64,000 nucleotides of DNA, taken from NCBI GenBank assembly GCA_965214115.1, contig CBDCAU010000002.1, positions 290,231-354,230 of the forward strand. The letters run 5' to 3'. The notes below the pieces were generated by a model. The model saw nothing but the letters and a program-made list of their open reading frames with translations. It did no database searches and had not been told where the DNA came from. The stretch comes from Owenweeksia sp965214115 (GTDB lineage Bacteria > Bacteroidota > Bacteroidia > Flavobacteriales > Schleiferiaceae). Position numbers and translations under genes: made by a program. Of this stretch, positions 35,180 through 43,500 are shown piece by piece (position 1 is the first letter of the stretch; each line of letters begins with the position of its first letter).

Positions 35180-36132
35180 TGAAAAAATACACCGACTCTA
35201 GCAAAAAAGACACGCGCAGCGGCTTCGGCGCGGGACTTTCCAAATTGGGAAAGCAAAACGAAAAGGTGGTCGCCCTCTGCGCCGATTTGACCGGCTCGCT
35301 GAAAATGAACGCCTTCCGCGATGAATTTCCCGACCGTTTTTTTCAAGTGGGGATTGCCGAGGCCAATATGATGGGCATCGCGGCGGGGATGACCATCGGC
35401 GGGCAAATCCCGTTCACCGGCACTTTCGCTAATTTTTCGACGGGGCGGGTTTACGATCAAATCCGTCAATCCATTGCGTATTCCAACAAAAACGTGAAAA
35501 TCTGCGCCAGCCACGCGGGACTGACCTTGGGCGAGGACGGCGCGACCCATCAAATTTTGGAGGACATCGGTCTGATGAAAATGCTGCCGGGAATGACGGT
35601 CATCAATCCTTGCGATTACAACCAAACCGAGGCGGCGACACTCGCCATCGCAAAACACGACGGCCCCGTTTATTTAAGATTCGGCCGCCCAAAAGTGGCG
35701 AATTTTACGCCCGAAAACCAAAATTTTGAAATCGGGAAAGCCGTGGTTTTAAACGAAGGAACGGACATTACTTTAATCGCCACGGGCCATTTGGTTTGGA
35801 AATCCATCGAAGCGGCCGAGCAATTGGCAGACGATGGAATTTCTGTGGAACTGATTAATATTCACACCATTAAGCCGCTGGATGAAGAGGCGATCTTGAG
35901 ATCCGTAAAGAAAACAGGCTGCGTGGTAACTGCCGAAGAACACCAAAAATACGGCGGGCTGGGCGAAAGCGTTTCGGGACTTTTATCGCGCAAACATCCC
36001 GTGCCGCAGGAGTTTGTGGCGGTGGAAGATTCCTTTGGCGAAAGCGGGAAACCAGAGGAACTTTTGGAAAAATATGGGCTGGAAACGGCAGATGTCGTAA
36101 AGGCGGTGAAAAAAGTTTTGCAAAGGAAATAG
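35179..36132 (+). CDS. Transketolase, C-terminal subunit
   Basis: 317 residues with the pyrimidine-binding domain of transketolase (RFFQVGIAEANMMGIAAGMT, where the Glu activates thiamine diphosphate; then SHAGLTLGEDGATHQILEDI) and the C-terminal domain (ELINIHTIKPLDEEAIL). It completes the enzyme begun by the 32781-33629 gene. The ATG at 35179 overlaps the stop of the VWA gene. A terminator follows at 36216. Confidence 0.95.
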   Translation: MKKYTDSSKKDTRSGFGAGLSKLGKQNEKVVALCADLTGSLKMNAFRDEFPDRFFQVGIAEANMMGIAAGMTIGGQIPFTGTFANFSTGRVYDQIRQSIAYSNKNVKICASHAGLTLGEDGATHQILEDIGLMKMLPGMTVINPCDYNQTEAATLAIAKHDGPVYLRFGRPKVANFTPENQNFEIGKAVVLNEGTDITLIATGHLVWKSIEAAEQLADDGISVELINIHTIKPLDEEAILRSVKKTGCVVTAEEHQKYGGLGESVSGLLSRKHPVPQEFVAVEDSFGESGKPEELLEKYGLETADVVKAVKKVLQRK

Positions 36133-36215
36133 CGAAGTCGCGGTGCATTTATTCGTAATTCGTTAAACCTTTAAATGACACTTGAAAATTTTTTTTATCA
36201 AGGAAACTCGGAACT

Positions 36216-36246
36216 AAAAAAAAGCCCCCTTTTCGGAGGCATTTTT
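36216..36246. terminator. Bidirectional intrinsic terminator
   Basis: AAAAAAAAGCCCCC-TTTTC-GGAGGCATTTTT forms a hairpin (one mismatch) with A and T tracts on either side, between the convergent transketolase C-terminal gene and nqrF. Confidence 0.8.
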
Positions 36247-36248
36247 CC

Positions 36249-36281
36249 ATCGTAAATCGTCAATCGAAAAAATCGTCAATC
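36249..36281. repeat. Intergenic ATCGTCAATCG-type repeat
   Basis: ATCGTAAATCGTCAATCG followed by AAAAAATCGTCAATCC, one of four copies of this family in the window. It lies between the terminator and the end of nqrF. Confidence 0.6.
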
Positions 36282-36284
36282 CGC

Positions 36285-37595
36285 TTATCCTCCAAAATCG
36301 TCAAACGCCACATTCTCCGGCGGCACGCCCCAGTCGTCCACCATTTTGAGGACGGCGGCATTCATCAATGGCGGGCCGCAGAAGTAGAACTCGATTTCTT
36401 CCGGTTCGGGATGTTTTTTTAGATATTGGTCGATTACGGCTTGGTGCACAAAGCCCGTGAAACCGTTGCCTTCCTTGTCGTCGATGTCTTTTTTCTCCGT
36501 CCAGTTATCTTCCGGCAGCGGTTCAGACAGTACGATGTGGAACTGGAAATTCGGGAATTCTTTTTCGATGTTGGTGAAATCATCCAAATAAAACAACTCG
36601 CGCTTGGAACGGCCGCCGTACCAGTAGGAAACTTTGCGGCCGGTTTTCAAGGTGTGGAACAAATGGAACAGGTGCGAGCGCATCGGTGCCATCCCCGCGC
36701 CACCGCCGATGTAGAGCATTTCGGCACCGGTGTCTTTGATGAAAAATTCCCCGTAAGGGCCGGAAATCGTCACTTTATCGCCGGGCTTTTGCGCGAAAAC
36801 ATAAGACGAACAAATACCGGGGTTCACGTCCATCCAGTCGTTCTTGCCGCGGTCCCACGGCGGGGTGGCAATGCGGATGTTCAGCATCACAATGTTGCCC
36901 TCGGCAGGGTGGTTGGCCATCGAATAGGCGCGGAAAATCTCCTCATCGTTTTTCATCACCAAGGGCCAAATATTGAATTTGTCCCACTCACTTTTAAAAT
37001 CCATCGGGTCGCGGCCGAGGCGCGGGTGGCTGGTGATGTCAATATCTTTGAAATTTACGGTAGTGGGCGGCACGTCAATTTGGATGTAGCCACCGGCCTC
37101 GAAATCGAGCGTTTCGCCTTCCGGCAATTCCACCACAAATTCCTTGATAAAAGAAGCTACGTTGTAGTTGGACTTCACGGTACACTCCCATTTTTTGATG
37201 CCGAAAATCTCTTCCGGCACCTTGATTTTCATACTGTTTTTCACCTTCACTTGGCAGCCCAGCCGCCAGTTTTCCTGAATTTCCTTACGGGAAAAATAGG
37301 GCGCTTCGGTGGGGAGGATTTCGCCGCCGCCTTCCAGCACTTGGCATTTGCACATCGCGCAGGTGCCGCCACCGCCGCAGGCCGAGGGCAGGAAAATCTT
37401 CTGCGCCGATAGCGTGGTCAAAAGCGTATTGCCGGAATCCACCTCGGATTCTTCGCCGTTGATATTCAAAAGTACGGGGCCGCTGGGCATCAGCTTGGCC
37501 TTGGCGCCCAGCAAAATGCCCACGAGCAAGAAAATCACCAAGAAAAACACCACGATGCTGGCGATGATGACGGTGGATGTTGCGAGAAAAACCAT
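36285..37595 (-). CDS. nqrF: Na+-translocating NADH:quinone reductase subunit F
   Basis: 436 residues. An N-terminal membrane helix (VIIASIVVFFLVIFLLVGI) is followed by a 2Fe-2S ferredoxin domain with cysteines in ACGGGGTCAMCKCQ and R-L-G-C-Q, then an FAD domain (FRAYSMANHPAE) and an NADH domain (YIGGGAGMAPMRSHLFHLF, ending DDFGG). NqrF takes hydride from NADH and feeds electrons into the sodium pump. It is the last gene of the operon, but a 615-bp stretch holding a foreign-looking gene separates it from nqrE. Confidence 0.98.
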   Translation of the reverse strand: MVFLATSTVIIASIVVFFLVIFLLVGILLGAKAKLMPSGPVLLNINGEESEVDSGNTLLTTLSAQKIFLPSACGGGGTCAMCKCQVLEGGGEILPTEAPYFSRKEIQENWRLGCQVKVKNSMKIKVPEEIFGIKKWECTVKSNYNVASFIKEFVVELPEGETLDFEAGGYIQIDVPPTTVNFKDIDITSHPRLGRDPMDFKSEWDKFNIWPLVMKNDEEIFRAYSMANHPAEGNIVMLNIRIATPPWDRGKNDWMDVNPGICSSYVFAQKPGDKVTISGPYGEFFIKDTGAEMLYIGGGAGMAPMRSHLFHLFHTLKTGRKVSYWYGGRSKRELFYLDDFTNIEKEFPNFQFHIVLSEPLPEDNWTEKKDIDDKEGNGFTGFVHQAVIDQYLKKHPEPEEIEFYFCGPPLMNAAVLKMVDDWGVPPENVAFDDFGG

Positions 37596-37662
37596 TTTAT
37601 TTAATTAAAAAATGAGGTTTAAAATTCTTTTTAAGAAATCAGAATTAACAAATCAAAAAATG

Positions 37663-38070
37663 TTAATTGACAATATTAAAATAGTGTGAACTTTTATTAA
37701 ATTTAAATTCAAAAAATGAATCTTCATCGGGCAAATAACCATCTGGAATAAGAATACCTTGAGTAATTTCCAAATTCACAATATTACCATCAAAATCTTC
37801 TTCCAATTTATATATAAAATTTGGGTTGGTTGTAATCAGCTCATATAACGAAATTTCTTTTTTTAAAAAACTATAGATTACTTCCTCTTTCAATTCTAAA
37901 AGTAAAAAAATATCTATTCTGGCATCCACGAGCGTATCAACCAAATAACGGAAATAATGCTTTCCGTTTCTCGTGAGATGTGTCAAAATCGGCTCGTCCA
38001 AAAAAATTATATCTTCAATTTTTTTGAATTCTTTTATATTAAAATTAGTATGTGTTATTTGGTTGGTCAA
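37663..38070 (-). CDS. DUF6575-like protein inserted between nqrE and nqrF
   Basis: A 135-residue soluble protein resembling the DUF6575 family (FLDEPILTHLTRNGKHYFRY, then LKEEVIYSFLKKEISLYELI). The surrounding DNA (about 37600-38100) is far richer in A and T than the nqr genes on both sides. No nqr operon that I know has a gene here, so it looks like an insertion that left the operon order intact. No toxin or nuclease motif is visible. Family members are of unknown function. The assignment to DUF6575 is by eye and tentative. Confidence 0.65.
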   Translation of the reverse strand: MTNQITHTNFNIKEFKKIEDIIFLDEPILTHLTRNGKHYFRYLVDTLVDARIDIFLLLELKEEVIYSFLKKEISLYELITTNPNFIYKLEEDFDGNIVNLEITQGILIPDGYLPDEDSFFEFKFNKSSHYFNIVN

Positions 38071-38099
38071 TTTTTATAAAAAAATATTTTTTTTTAATC

Positions 38100-38200
38100 C
38101 TTTAAGCCCCCTAAATCTCCCAAAGGGGGACTTCCCATCGCCCCAGCCATACCACGCCGCCAAAACGGCAAGTGTGTGCTTCGTCCCGCACTTGCGGGAT
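38100..38200. repeat. Intergenic palindromic elements (REP-like)
   Basis: AAGCCCCCTAAATCTCCC followed by AAAGGGGGACTT (38105-38132) and TCCCGCACTTGCGGGA (38184-38199) are two hairpins in the gap before nqrE. Related TCCCGC..GCGGGA hairpins occur at 43341-43357 and 58663-58678. Confidence 0.65.
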
Positions 38201-38211
38201 TGGAGGGGCAA

Positions 38212-38826
38212 TTACAACTTAATCCCCATAAACGCCATAAACGCAATCCCCATCAATCCGGTAACGATAAACGTAATCCCCAACCCACGCAGGGCGGGCG
38301 GCACGTTGCTGTAGCGGATTTTCTCGCGGATGGCGGCGATGGCCACAATCGCCAAAAACCAGCCTACCCCGCTGCCGATGCCGAATACCGATGCCTCGGC
38401 AATATTGTTGTAATTCCGCTCTTGCATAAACAGCGAGCCGCCCAAAATGGAGCAGTTCACCGCAATCAGCGGGAGGAAAATGCCCAGCGCACCGTACAAA
38501 GCGGGCGCGAATTTTTCCACGATCATCTCCACCAACTGCACCATCGAGGCGATGACGGCGATGAACATTATGAAGGAAAGGAAACTCAAATCCACCTCGG
38601 CGAAATTGGGGCCGAGCCAACTGAGCGCCCCTTCTTTCAGCACGAAATTTTGCAGCAAATAGTTGAGAGGCACGGTAATCCCCAAAACGAAAATGACCGC
38701 CGCGCCCAAGCCCACTCCGGTTTTCACGGTTTTGGAAACGGCCAAATACGAGCACATCCCCAAGAAGTAGGCGAAAATCATATTCTCGACGAATATGGAT
38801 TTTACGAATATGTTTACTAACTCCAT
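38212..38826 (-). CDS. nqrE: Na+-translocating NADH:quinone reductase subunit E
   Basis: A 204-residue integral membrane protein with six helices, homologous to NqrD. Typical segments are SIFVENMIFAYFLGMCSYLA and LGIFLPLIAVNCSILGGSLF, where the conserved cysteines of NqrD/NqrE help bind the intramembrane iron centre. It lies 63 bases downstream of nqrD. Confidence 0.98.
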   Translation of the reverse strand: MELVNIFVKSIFVENMIFAYFLGMCSYLAVSKTVKTGVGLGAAVIFVLGITVPLNYLLQNFVLKEGALSWLGPNFAEVDLSFLSFIMFIAVIASMVQLVEMIVEKFAPALYGALGIFLPLIAVNCSILGGSLFMQERNYNNIAEASVFGIGSGVGWFLAIVAIAAIREKIRYSNVPPALRGLGITFIVTGLMGIAFMAFMGIKL

Positions 38827-38889
38827 TATTAAAAACCTTTTGCCAATGTTTTGTCAGGTAAGCAAGGCAGTGCCTTGCGCCTACCACGA

Positions 38890-39615
38890 TTAATTCTCTT
38901 CAATCAATTTCGTGTTTCGCGCGCGCTGCACCCAGATGATGATGCCGACCGTAATCAACGCCATCGGCGGGAGGAGCATCAAACCGTTGTTGGAATACAC
39001 GCCGCCATTGTCGATGTACCAAGAGGTGGGGATGACTTGCAAGGCGCCGAAGGGCGAACCGTCGAACAAAGTGCCGCTGCCCAACAATTCCCTAAAAAAA
39101 GCCACCGCCAGTAAAATCCACGCGTAACCAAAGGCGTTGCCCACCCCGTCGAGGAACGATTTCCACGGGCCGTTGCCTAAGGCAAATGCCTCGAAACGCC
39201 CCATAATGATACAGTTGGTGATGATCAATCCCACGAAAACCGACAGCTCTTTACTCACGTCGTAGGCGAAGGCTTTCAAGACTTCGTCCACCAAAATCAC
39301 CAGCGAGGCCACCACCACCAATTGGACGATAATGCGTATCCGATTGGGAATCAGGTTCCGGATGAACGAGATAATCACGTTGCCCGCGCCCAGCACGAAG
39401 AGCACGGAAATAGACATAATGAGGGCGGGGTAAATTTTTACAGTAATTGCCAGCGCGCTGCAAATCCCTAGCACCTGCACGGTGATGGGGTTGCTGTCGT
39501 TCATCGGGTCGGAAATCAGCTTGCGGTTTTTCTTGCTGAACATAGGCTCGCCAGCCTTCTTCTTCCGTTGTTCCTTGGGCACCTCGGCCGTTTCGCTCAG
39601 ATGCGTATCTTCCAT
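38890..39615 (-). CDS. nqrD: Na+-translocating NADH:quinone reductase subunit D
   Basis: 241 residues with six membrane helices; ISDPMNDSNPITVQVLGICS and GLIITNCIIMGRFEAFALGN carry the family cysteines. A charged N-terminal extension of about 30 residues (ETAEVPKEQRKKKAGEP) precedes the usual start; the Met at residue 25 (MFSKKNRKL) is a possible alternative. It lies 8 bp after nqrC. Confidence 0.97.
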   Translation of the reverse strand: MEDTHLSETAEVPKEQRKKKAGEPMFSKKNRKLISDPMNDSNPITVQVLGICSALAITVKIYPALIMSISVLFVLGAGNVIISFIRNLIPNRIRIIVQLVVVASLVILVDEVLKAFAYDVSKELSVFVGLIITNCIIMGRFEAFALGNGPWKSFLDGVGNAFGYAWILLAVAFFRELLGSGTLFDGSPFGALQVIPTSWYIDNGGVYSNNGLMLLPPMALITVGIIIWVQRARNTKLIEEN

Positions 39616-39623
39616 AATTTTAA

Positions 39624-40340
39624 TTATTTGGATGCCGTGGGTTGGCCGCCGTCATAGTTTTTCAAAAAATCGATGTACACCGCGATATTGTCTTGCAGCA
39701 TATCCTCCACGCCGAGGGAGGTGATAGTGCCGCCGCTGATGCCGTCCACTTCATAATCGCCGGCCGCGCCACCCTTTTTCACTTTGATGCTGCGGAAGTC
39801 GCTGGTGGATTCTTCCAAGATTTTTTTATCGACAAATTGATCCATAAACACGGGGGTGGAAATTTCCGCGCCGAGGCCCGGCGTTTCAGATTTATGGTCG
39901 AAGATGGCGCCATAGACGGTGTTCACGTCTTCCTTCAAAGAAATGTATCCCCAAATCGGGCCCCACAATCCCTTACCCCGCAACGGAATTACAAAGTAGG
40001 TAGTGCCTTCCCGCTGCGCCACGTACAAAGGCGCGTTGCGTTCCGTCGGGGCTTTCACAATTTCTTTACCAATTTCCACGTCAAATGCCTTGAGGTTCCG
40101 CTGTACCTCGCCCCCTTGGATAACCAATTCCTCGGTGATGTATTTGTTGTAGGCTTCCTCGGCCTGCTCGCGGCTCACATCCACGTTGATGGAAGCCAAA
40201 ATGCTCTGCATCTTTTCCTGCCTTACGTTTTCCTTTTGATAAGGCTTGAGCGAGGTGGCCGCAAAAGAGAGCAGCGCCGCCACTACCACCACCATTACAA
40301 AGGCGAAAATAAACGTGTAACTGTTTTTATTTACATCCAT
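39624..40340 (-). CDS. nqrC: Na+-translocating NADH:quinone reductase subunit C
   Basis: 238 residues: one N-terminal membrane helix (YTFIFAFVMVVVVAALLSF) and a periplasmic FMN-binding domain. The covalent flavin site is in DGISGGTITSLGV, where FMN is attached to a Thr by ApbE. Only one base separates it from nqrB. Confidence 0.98.
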   Translation of the reverse strand: MDVNKNSYTFIFAFVMVVVVAALLSFAATSLKPYQKENVRQEKMQSILASINVDVSREQAEEAYNKYITEELVIQGGEVQRNLKAFDVEIGKEIVKAPTERNAPLYVAQREGTTYFVIPLRGKGLWGPIWGYISLKEDVNTVYGAIFDHKSETPGLGAEISTPVFMDQFVDKKILEESTSDFRSIKVKKGGAAGDYEVDGISGGTITSLGVEDMLQDNIAVYIDFLKNYDGGQPTASK

Positions 40341-40341
40341 T

Positions 40342-41568
40342 TTATTGCACGGTATTTACTTCGGACGGCCCTACCTTTATCATACCGCCCGTATCCACTT
40401 GCACCCGTTTTTTCCGGCGTTTGATATTAGCGGCTATCACATAATGGTCGATCAGCGGCGCCATTACGTTCATAAAGAGGATGGCCATCATAATGCCTTC
40501 GGGGTAAGCGGGGTTGAACACGCGGATCATCACGCCCAAAAATCCTATCAAAAAGCCATAAATCCATTTGCCTTTAAAAGTTTGCGAGGCCGAAACGGGG
40601 TCGGTGGCCATAAACGTGATCCCAAAAAGGAAACTGCCCATAATGAGGTGCTGCCACCACGGCGTGGCCATAAAAAGTTTTTGTTCGGGCGAAATGGCGT
40701 AAGGCGCTACCCAGTTAAAAATCAATCCCATAACAATGCCGCCAAGGATGGAACTGAGGATGATCCGCCAACTGCCCACGCCGGTAATCAGCAGCATCGC
40801 CATTCCTATTAATATGGCAATTACGGAAGTCTCGCCGATGCTGCCGGGAATCGTGCCCAAAAACATTTGCATTGGCTCGTAAGAAGTGCTGCCGGTGGTG
40901 GCCAATTCGCCCAGCGGGGTGGCGCCGGAGTAGCCGTCCACCACGCTCTGGCCGGCGTTGGTGCTGGTGTTTATCCACACCTTGTCGCCACTCATATAGG
41001 TGGGATAGGCAAAGAAGGCAAAGGCGCGCGCGGTCAAAGCGGGGTTCAAAATGTTCATCCCCGTGCCGCCAAAAACTTCCTTGCCCAAAATCACCGCGAA
41101 AACCACCGAAAGCGCGACCATCCAAAGTGGGATGTCAATCGGCATAATCAATGGGATCAACATCCCAGTGACCAAATACCCCTCGTTGATCTGGTGTTTT
41201 TTGATAACACAAAACGCGAATTCAATTCCGAGGCCCACGGCGTAGGAAACAATCACCATCGGGATGATTTTCCAAAAGCCGAAGAAGAACATTTGCCAAA
41301 AATCGGCATCCTCGCCCAGCGCCCTAAAGTGTTGGTAGCCAGCGTTCCACATTCCAAATAAAAGGCAGGGAACCAGAGCCAGCACCACGGTGATCATCGT
41401 GCGCTTCAGGTCCACCGCATCGCGGACGTGCGCGCCGCTGTGGGCCGTATGGCCGGGCACAAAAAGGAAGGTGGCAAAACCATCGTACACCGGATACAAT
41501 TTCTCCAGCTTGCCGCCCTCTTCAAAGTGCGGCTTCACGCTTTCCAAAAGATTTTTGAAAATTTTCAT
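40342..41568 (-). CDS. nqrB: Na+-translocating NADH:quinone reductase subunit B
   Basis: 408 residues with about ten membrane helices. The covalent FMN site is in the sequence DGYSGATPLGEL (Thr of SGAT), and the family segments GTGMNILNPALTARAFAFFA and MATDPVSASQTFKGKWIYG are present. NqrB forms the sodium path and, with riboflavin, the last steps to quinone. It lies 23 bases after nqrA. Confidence 0.98.
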   Translation of the reverse strand: MKIFKNLLESVKPHFEEGGKLEKLYPVYDGFATFLFVPGHTAHSGAHVRDAVDLKRTMITVVLALVPCLLFGMWNAGYQHFRALGEDADFWQMFFFGFWKIIPMVIVSYAVGLGIEFAFCVIKKHQINEGYLVTGMLIPLIMPIDIPLWMVALSVVFAVILGKEVFGGTGMNILNPALTARAFAFFAYPTYMSGDKVWINTSTNAGQSVVDGYSGATPLGELATTGSTSYEPMQMFLGTIPGSIGETSVIAILIGMAMLLITGVGSWRIILSSILGGIVMGLIFNWVAPYAISPEQKLFMATPWWQHLIMGSFLFGITFMATDPVSASQTFKGKWIYGFLIGFLGVMIRVFNPAYPEGIMMAILFMNVMAPLIDHYVIAANIKRRKKRVQVDTGGMIKVGPSEVNTVQ

Positions 41569-41591
41569 TTAAAAAGATTCAATCGAAATTT

Positions 41592-42947
41592 TTAATCACC
41601 CAATTCTTTCAGCATCAAGTCAAGTCCCTCGCGCACCGTCTGTTGCACGGGAATTTTGGAGGTACAAACCACTTCGCAAAGCGCGAAATCTTCCGGCACC
41701 ACTTCGTAAATCCCGAGGTTTTCCATCGCCTCGATGTCTTGAATCAAAATGGACTTGACCAACTGCTGCGGATAAATATCAAACGGAAAAACCCGCTCGT
41801 ACTCGCCCGTCATCACATAGGCGCGCTCCTCGCCGTTCATCCCGCTGTCCAGCGCGTATTTTTTATCCGGCTGCAACCACGAAAAAAGCGTGTGCGAAAT
41901 GCTGAACTTGTGGAAGTTCGGCGCGATCCAACCGAAAAACTGGTCTTCGTCGCCTTCGGGAATTACAGTAATTTGACTGTCGTAAAAACCGAGGTAACCG
42001 TCTGATTTGATTTGCGTTCCGGTCAGGACGTTGCCGCTGATAAAGCGGTTGTTCGAGCCTTCCACTTGGTCTTTCAAAATGTTTTTGACCGCCGAACCCA
42101 GCACCGTTTTATAATAGCGCGGTTTTTTTACTTGGCTGCCCGTCAGCGCCAAGTTGCGGCGCGCGTCGAAATGTCCCGTTAGAAAAAGACGCCCGATGAT
42201 AATCACGTCCTGCGCAGAAACGGTCCACACCACTTCGCCTTTGTTAATGGGAGAAATGTGGTGGATTTGGGTGCCTACGTTCCCGGCGGGGTGCGGCCCC
42301 TTAAAACTTTTGCTGATTACGTTTTTGCAATTGGTGAATACCTTGCTGGGATTGGTTTTGCCATCAAAACCGAGGTGAATTTTTCCATCGGTCAGTTTTG
42401 CCAAGGCGTTCACTCCCGTTTGAAATTCGTTCTCGGAGCCGTGTACGGCAAAGTCCAAATCGGGGGCCAGCGGCGCAGAATCGAAGCACGAAATGAAAAT
42501 ATCGCGCGGGCGGCGCTCGGGGTTGGCCACCGCATTATAAGGACGCTGAATGATGAAAGGCCAGCAACCAGATTGCAGGATTTTTTCGGTGATTGCCTCG
42601 GCATCCAGTTGTTGCGGGTCGGCCGTGCCAAAATCCTCGTACTGGGTTTCCTTGTCCGCCAAGATGCGGATTTCCAAGAGCTTGCGTTTGTCGCCGCGCA
42701 CCACTTCGGCGATTTCACCGCTCACGGGGCTGCAAAACTTCACCGCCTCACGGTCTTTGTTGTAAAAAATAGGTGTGCCCGCTTTCACTTCGTCGCCCTC
42801 GCGGACGGTGTGTTTTAGGCGGATCCCCGGAAAATCGGTGGGTTTCAGCGCAAAAGTCTCGGAGCGGTCCACGGTTTCGTAGAGCTGCTCGGCTTGGCCT
42901 TTCAGCTTTATATCTACGCCACGCTTAATCTTGATGGTGTCGGGCAT
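41592..42947 (-). CDS. nqrA: Na+-translocating NADH:quinone reductase subunit A
   Basis: 451 residues, soluble, with the N-terminal IKIKRGVDIKLKGQAE and biotinyl-like SGEIAEVVRGDKRKLLEI segments of the family. NqrA lies on the cytoplasmic face and helps bind quinone. It is the first gene of the operon. Its promoter is the TAATTTTG on the - strand at 42993-42986. Confidence 0.98.
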   Translation of the reverse strand: MPDTIKIKRGVDIKLKGQAEQLYETVDRSETFALKPTDFPGIRLKHTVREGDEVKAGTPIFYNKDREAVKFCSPVSGEIAEVVRGDKRKLLEIRILADKETQYEDFGTADPQQLDAEAITEKILQSGCWPFIIQRPYNAVANPERRPRDIFISCFDSAPLAPDLDFAVHGSENEFQTGVNALAKLTDGKIHLGFDGKTNPSKVFTNCKNVISKSFKGPHPAGNVGTQIHHISPINKGEVVWTVSAQDVIIIGRLFLTGHFDARRNLALTGSQVKKPRYYKTVLGSAVKNILKDQVEGSNNRFISGNVLTGTQIKSDGYLGFYDSQITVIPEGDEDQFFGWIAPNFHKFSISHTLFSWLQPDKKYALDSGMNGEERAYVMTGEYERVFPFDIYPQQLVKSILIQDIEAMENLGIYEVVPEDFALCEVVCTSKIPVQQTVREGLDLMLKELGD

Positions 42948-42985
42948 TGTTTAGAATCGAAAAATTCTTGGCAATAAATGGGCGG

Positions 42986-42993
42986 CAAAATTA
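42986..42993 (-). promoter_or_regulatory. Putative -7 promoter element of the nqr operon
   Basis: Reads TAATTTTG on the - strand, matching TAnnTTTG, 38 bases ahead of the nqrA start. Confidence 0.5.
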
Positions 42994-43500
42994 ACAAACC
43001 GCTGGGTTTGGCGCGTGTCTTTAATTATTTAGACCCTTTCCAAACAGGCGGCAAAAGTAAGTTTTGATTTTGGATTTTTTCGATTGACAATTGACGATTT
43101 TTGGGTGGGGTTGTAAAATTGCATTTTATTGGAAATGAAGGTTTTGTGAATTTGAATTTTACAATTTGAAATTCAAGATTCCCAATCCCTGCAAACGATT
43201 TTGACATTTGCTCGGAGCAGCGGCTCAAAGTCCTTCTTTGCCGAGCATCGTTGTCGATACGGCACACGGTGGGGGATTTAAGGGGCCTTGAGGAGAGGTG
43301 ATTTTCCCGACTCATTGGAGTCGTCAAAAAAATCGGGTCGTCCCGCGCATTGCGGGATGGTATGTTCTTTTAAAAAAAAACAAAACTTCCAAAAAACGGT
43401 ATAGATTTCGAGAAAGCCCGAATCCCGCAGACTGGGTATGTTTGCAATCTACCCAGAAAAGCTGTAAGATTTGCGCACAAAATTTTCACAACATTCTCCG
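42994..43500. other. 507-bp divergent intergenic region with hairpins and repeats
   Basis: Between nqrA (-) and the T9SS plug gene (+). It holds a copy of the ATCGTCAATTG-type repeat (43073-43101), a perfect hairpin CGACTC-ATTG-GAGTCG (43308-43323) and a REP-like hairpin TCCCGC-GCATT-GCGGGA (43341-43357). A short - strand reading frame near 43025-43327 has no support. No promoter for the plug gene was found. Confidence 0.6.

Noticed and set aside
43025..43327. A 100-codon - strand frame between nqrA and the plug gene
   Set aside because: It overlaps repeats and hairpins and shows no coding features.
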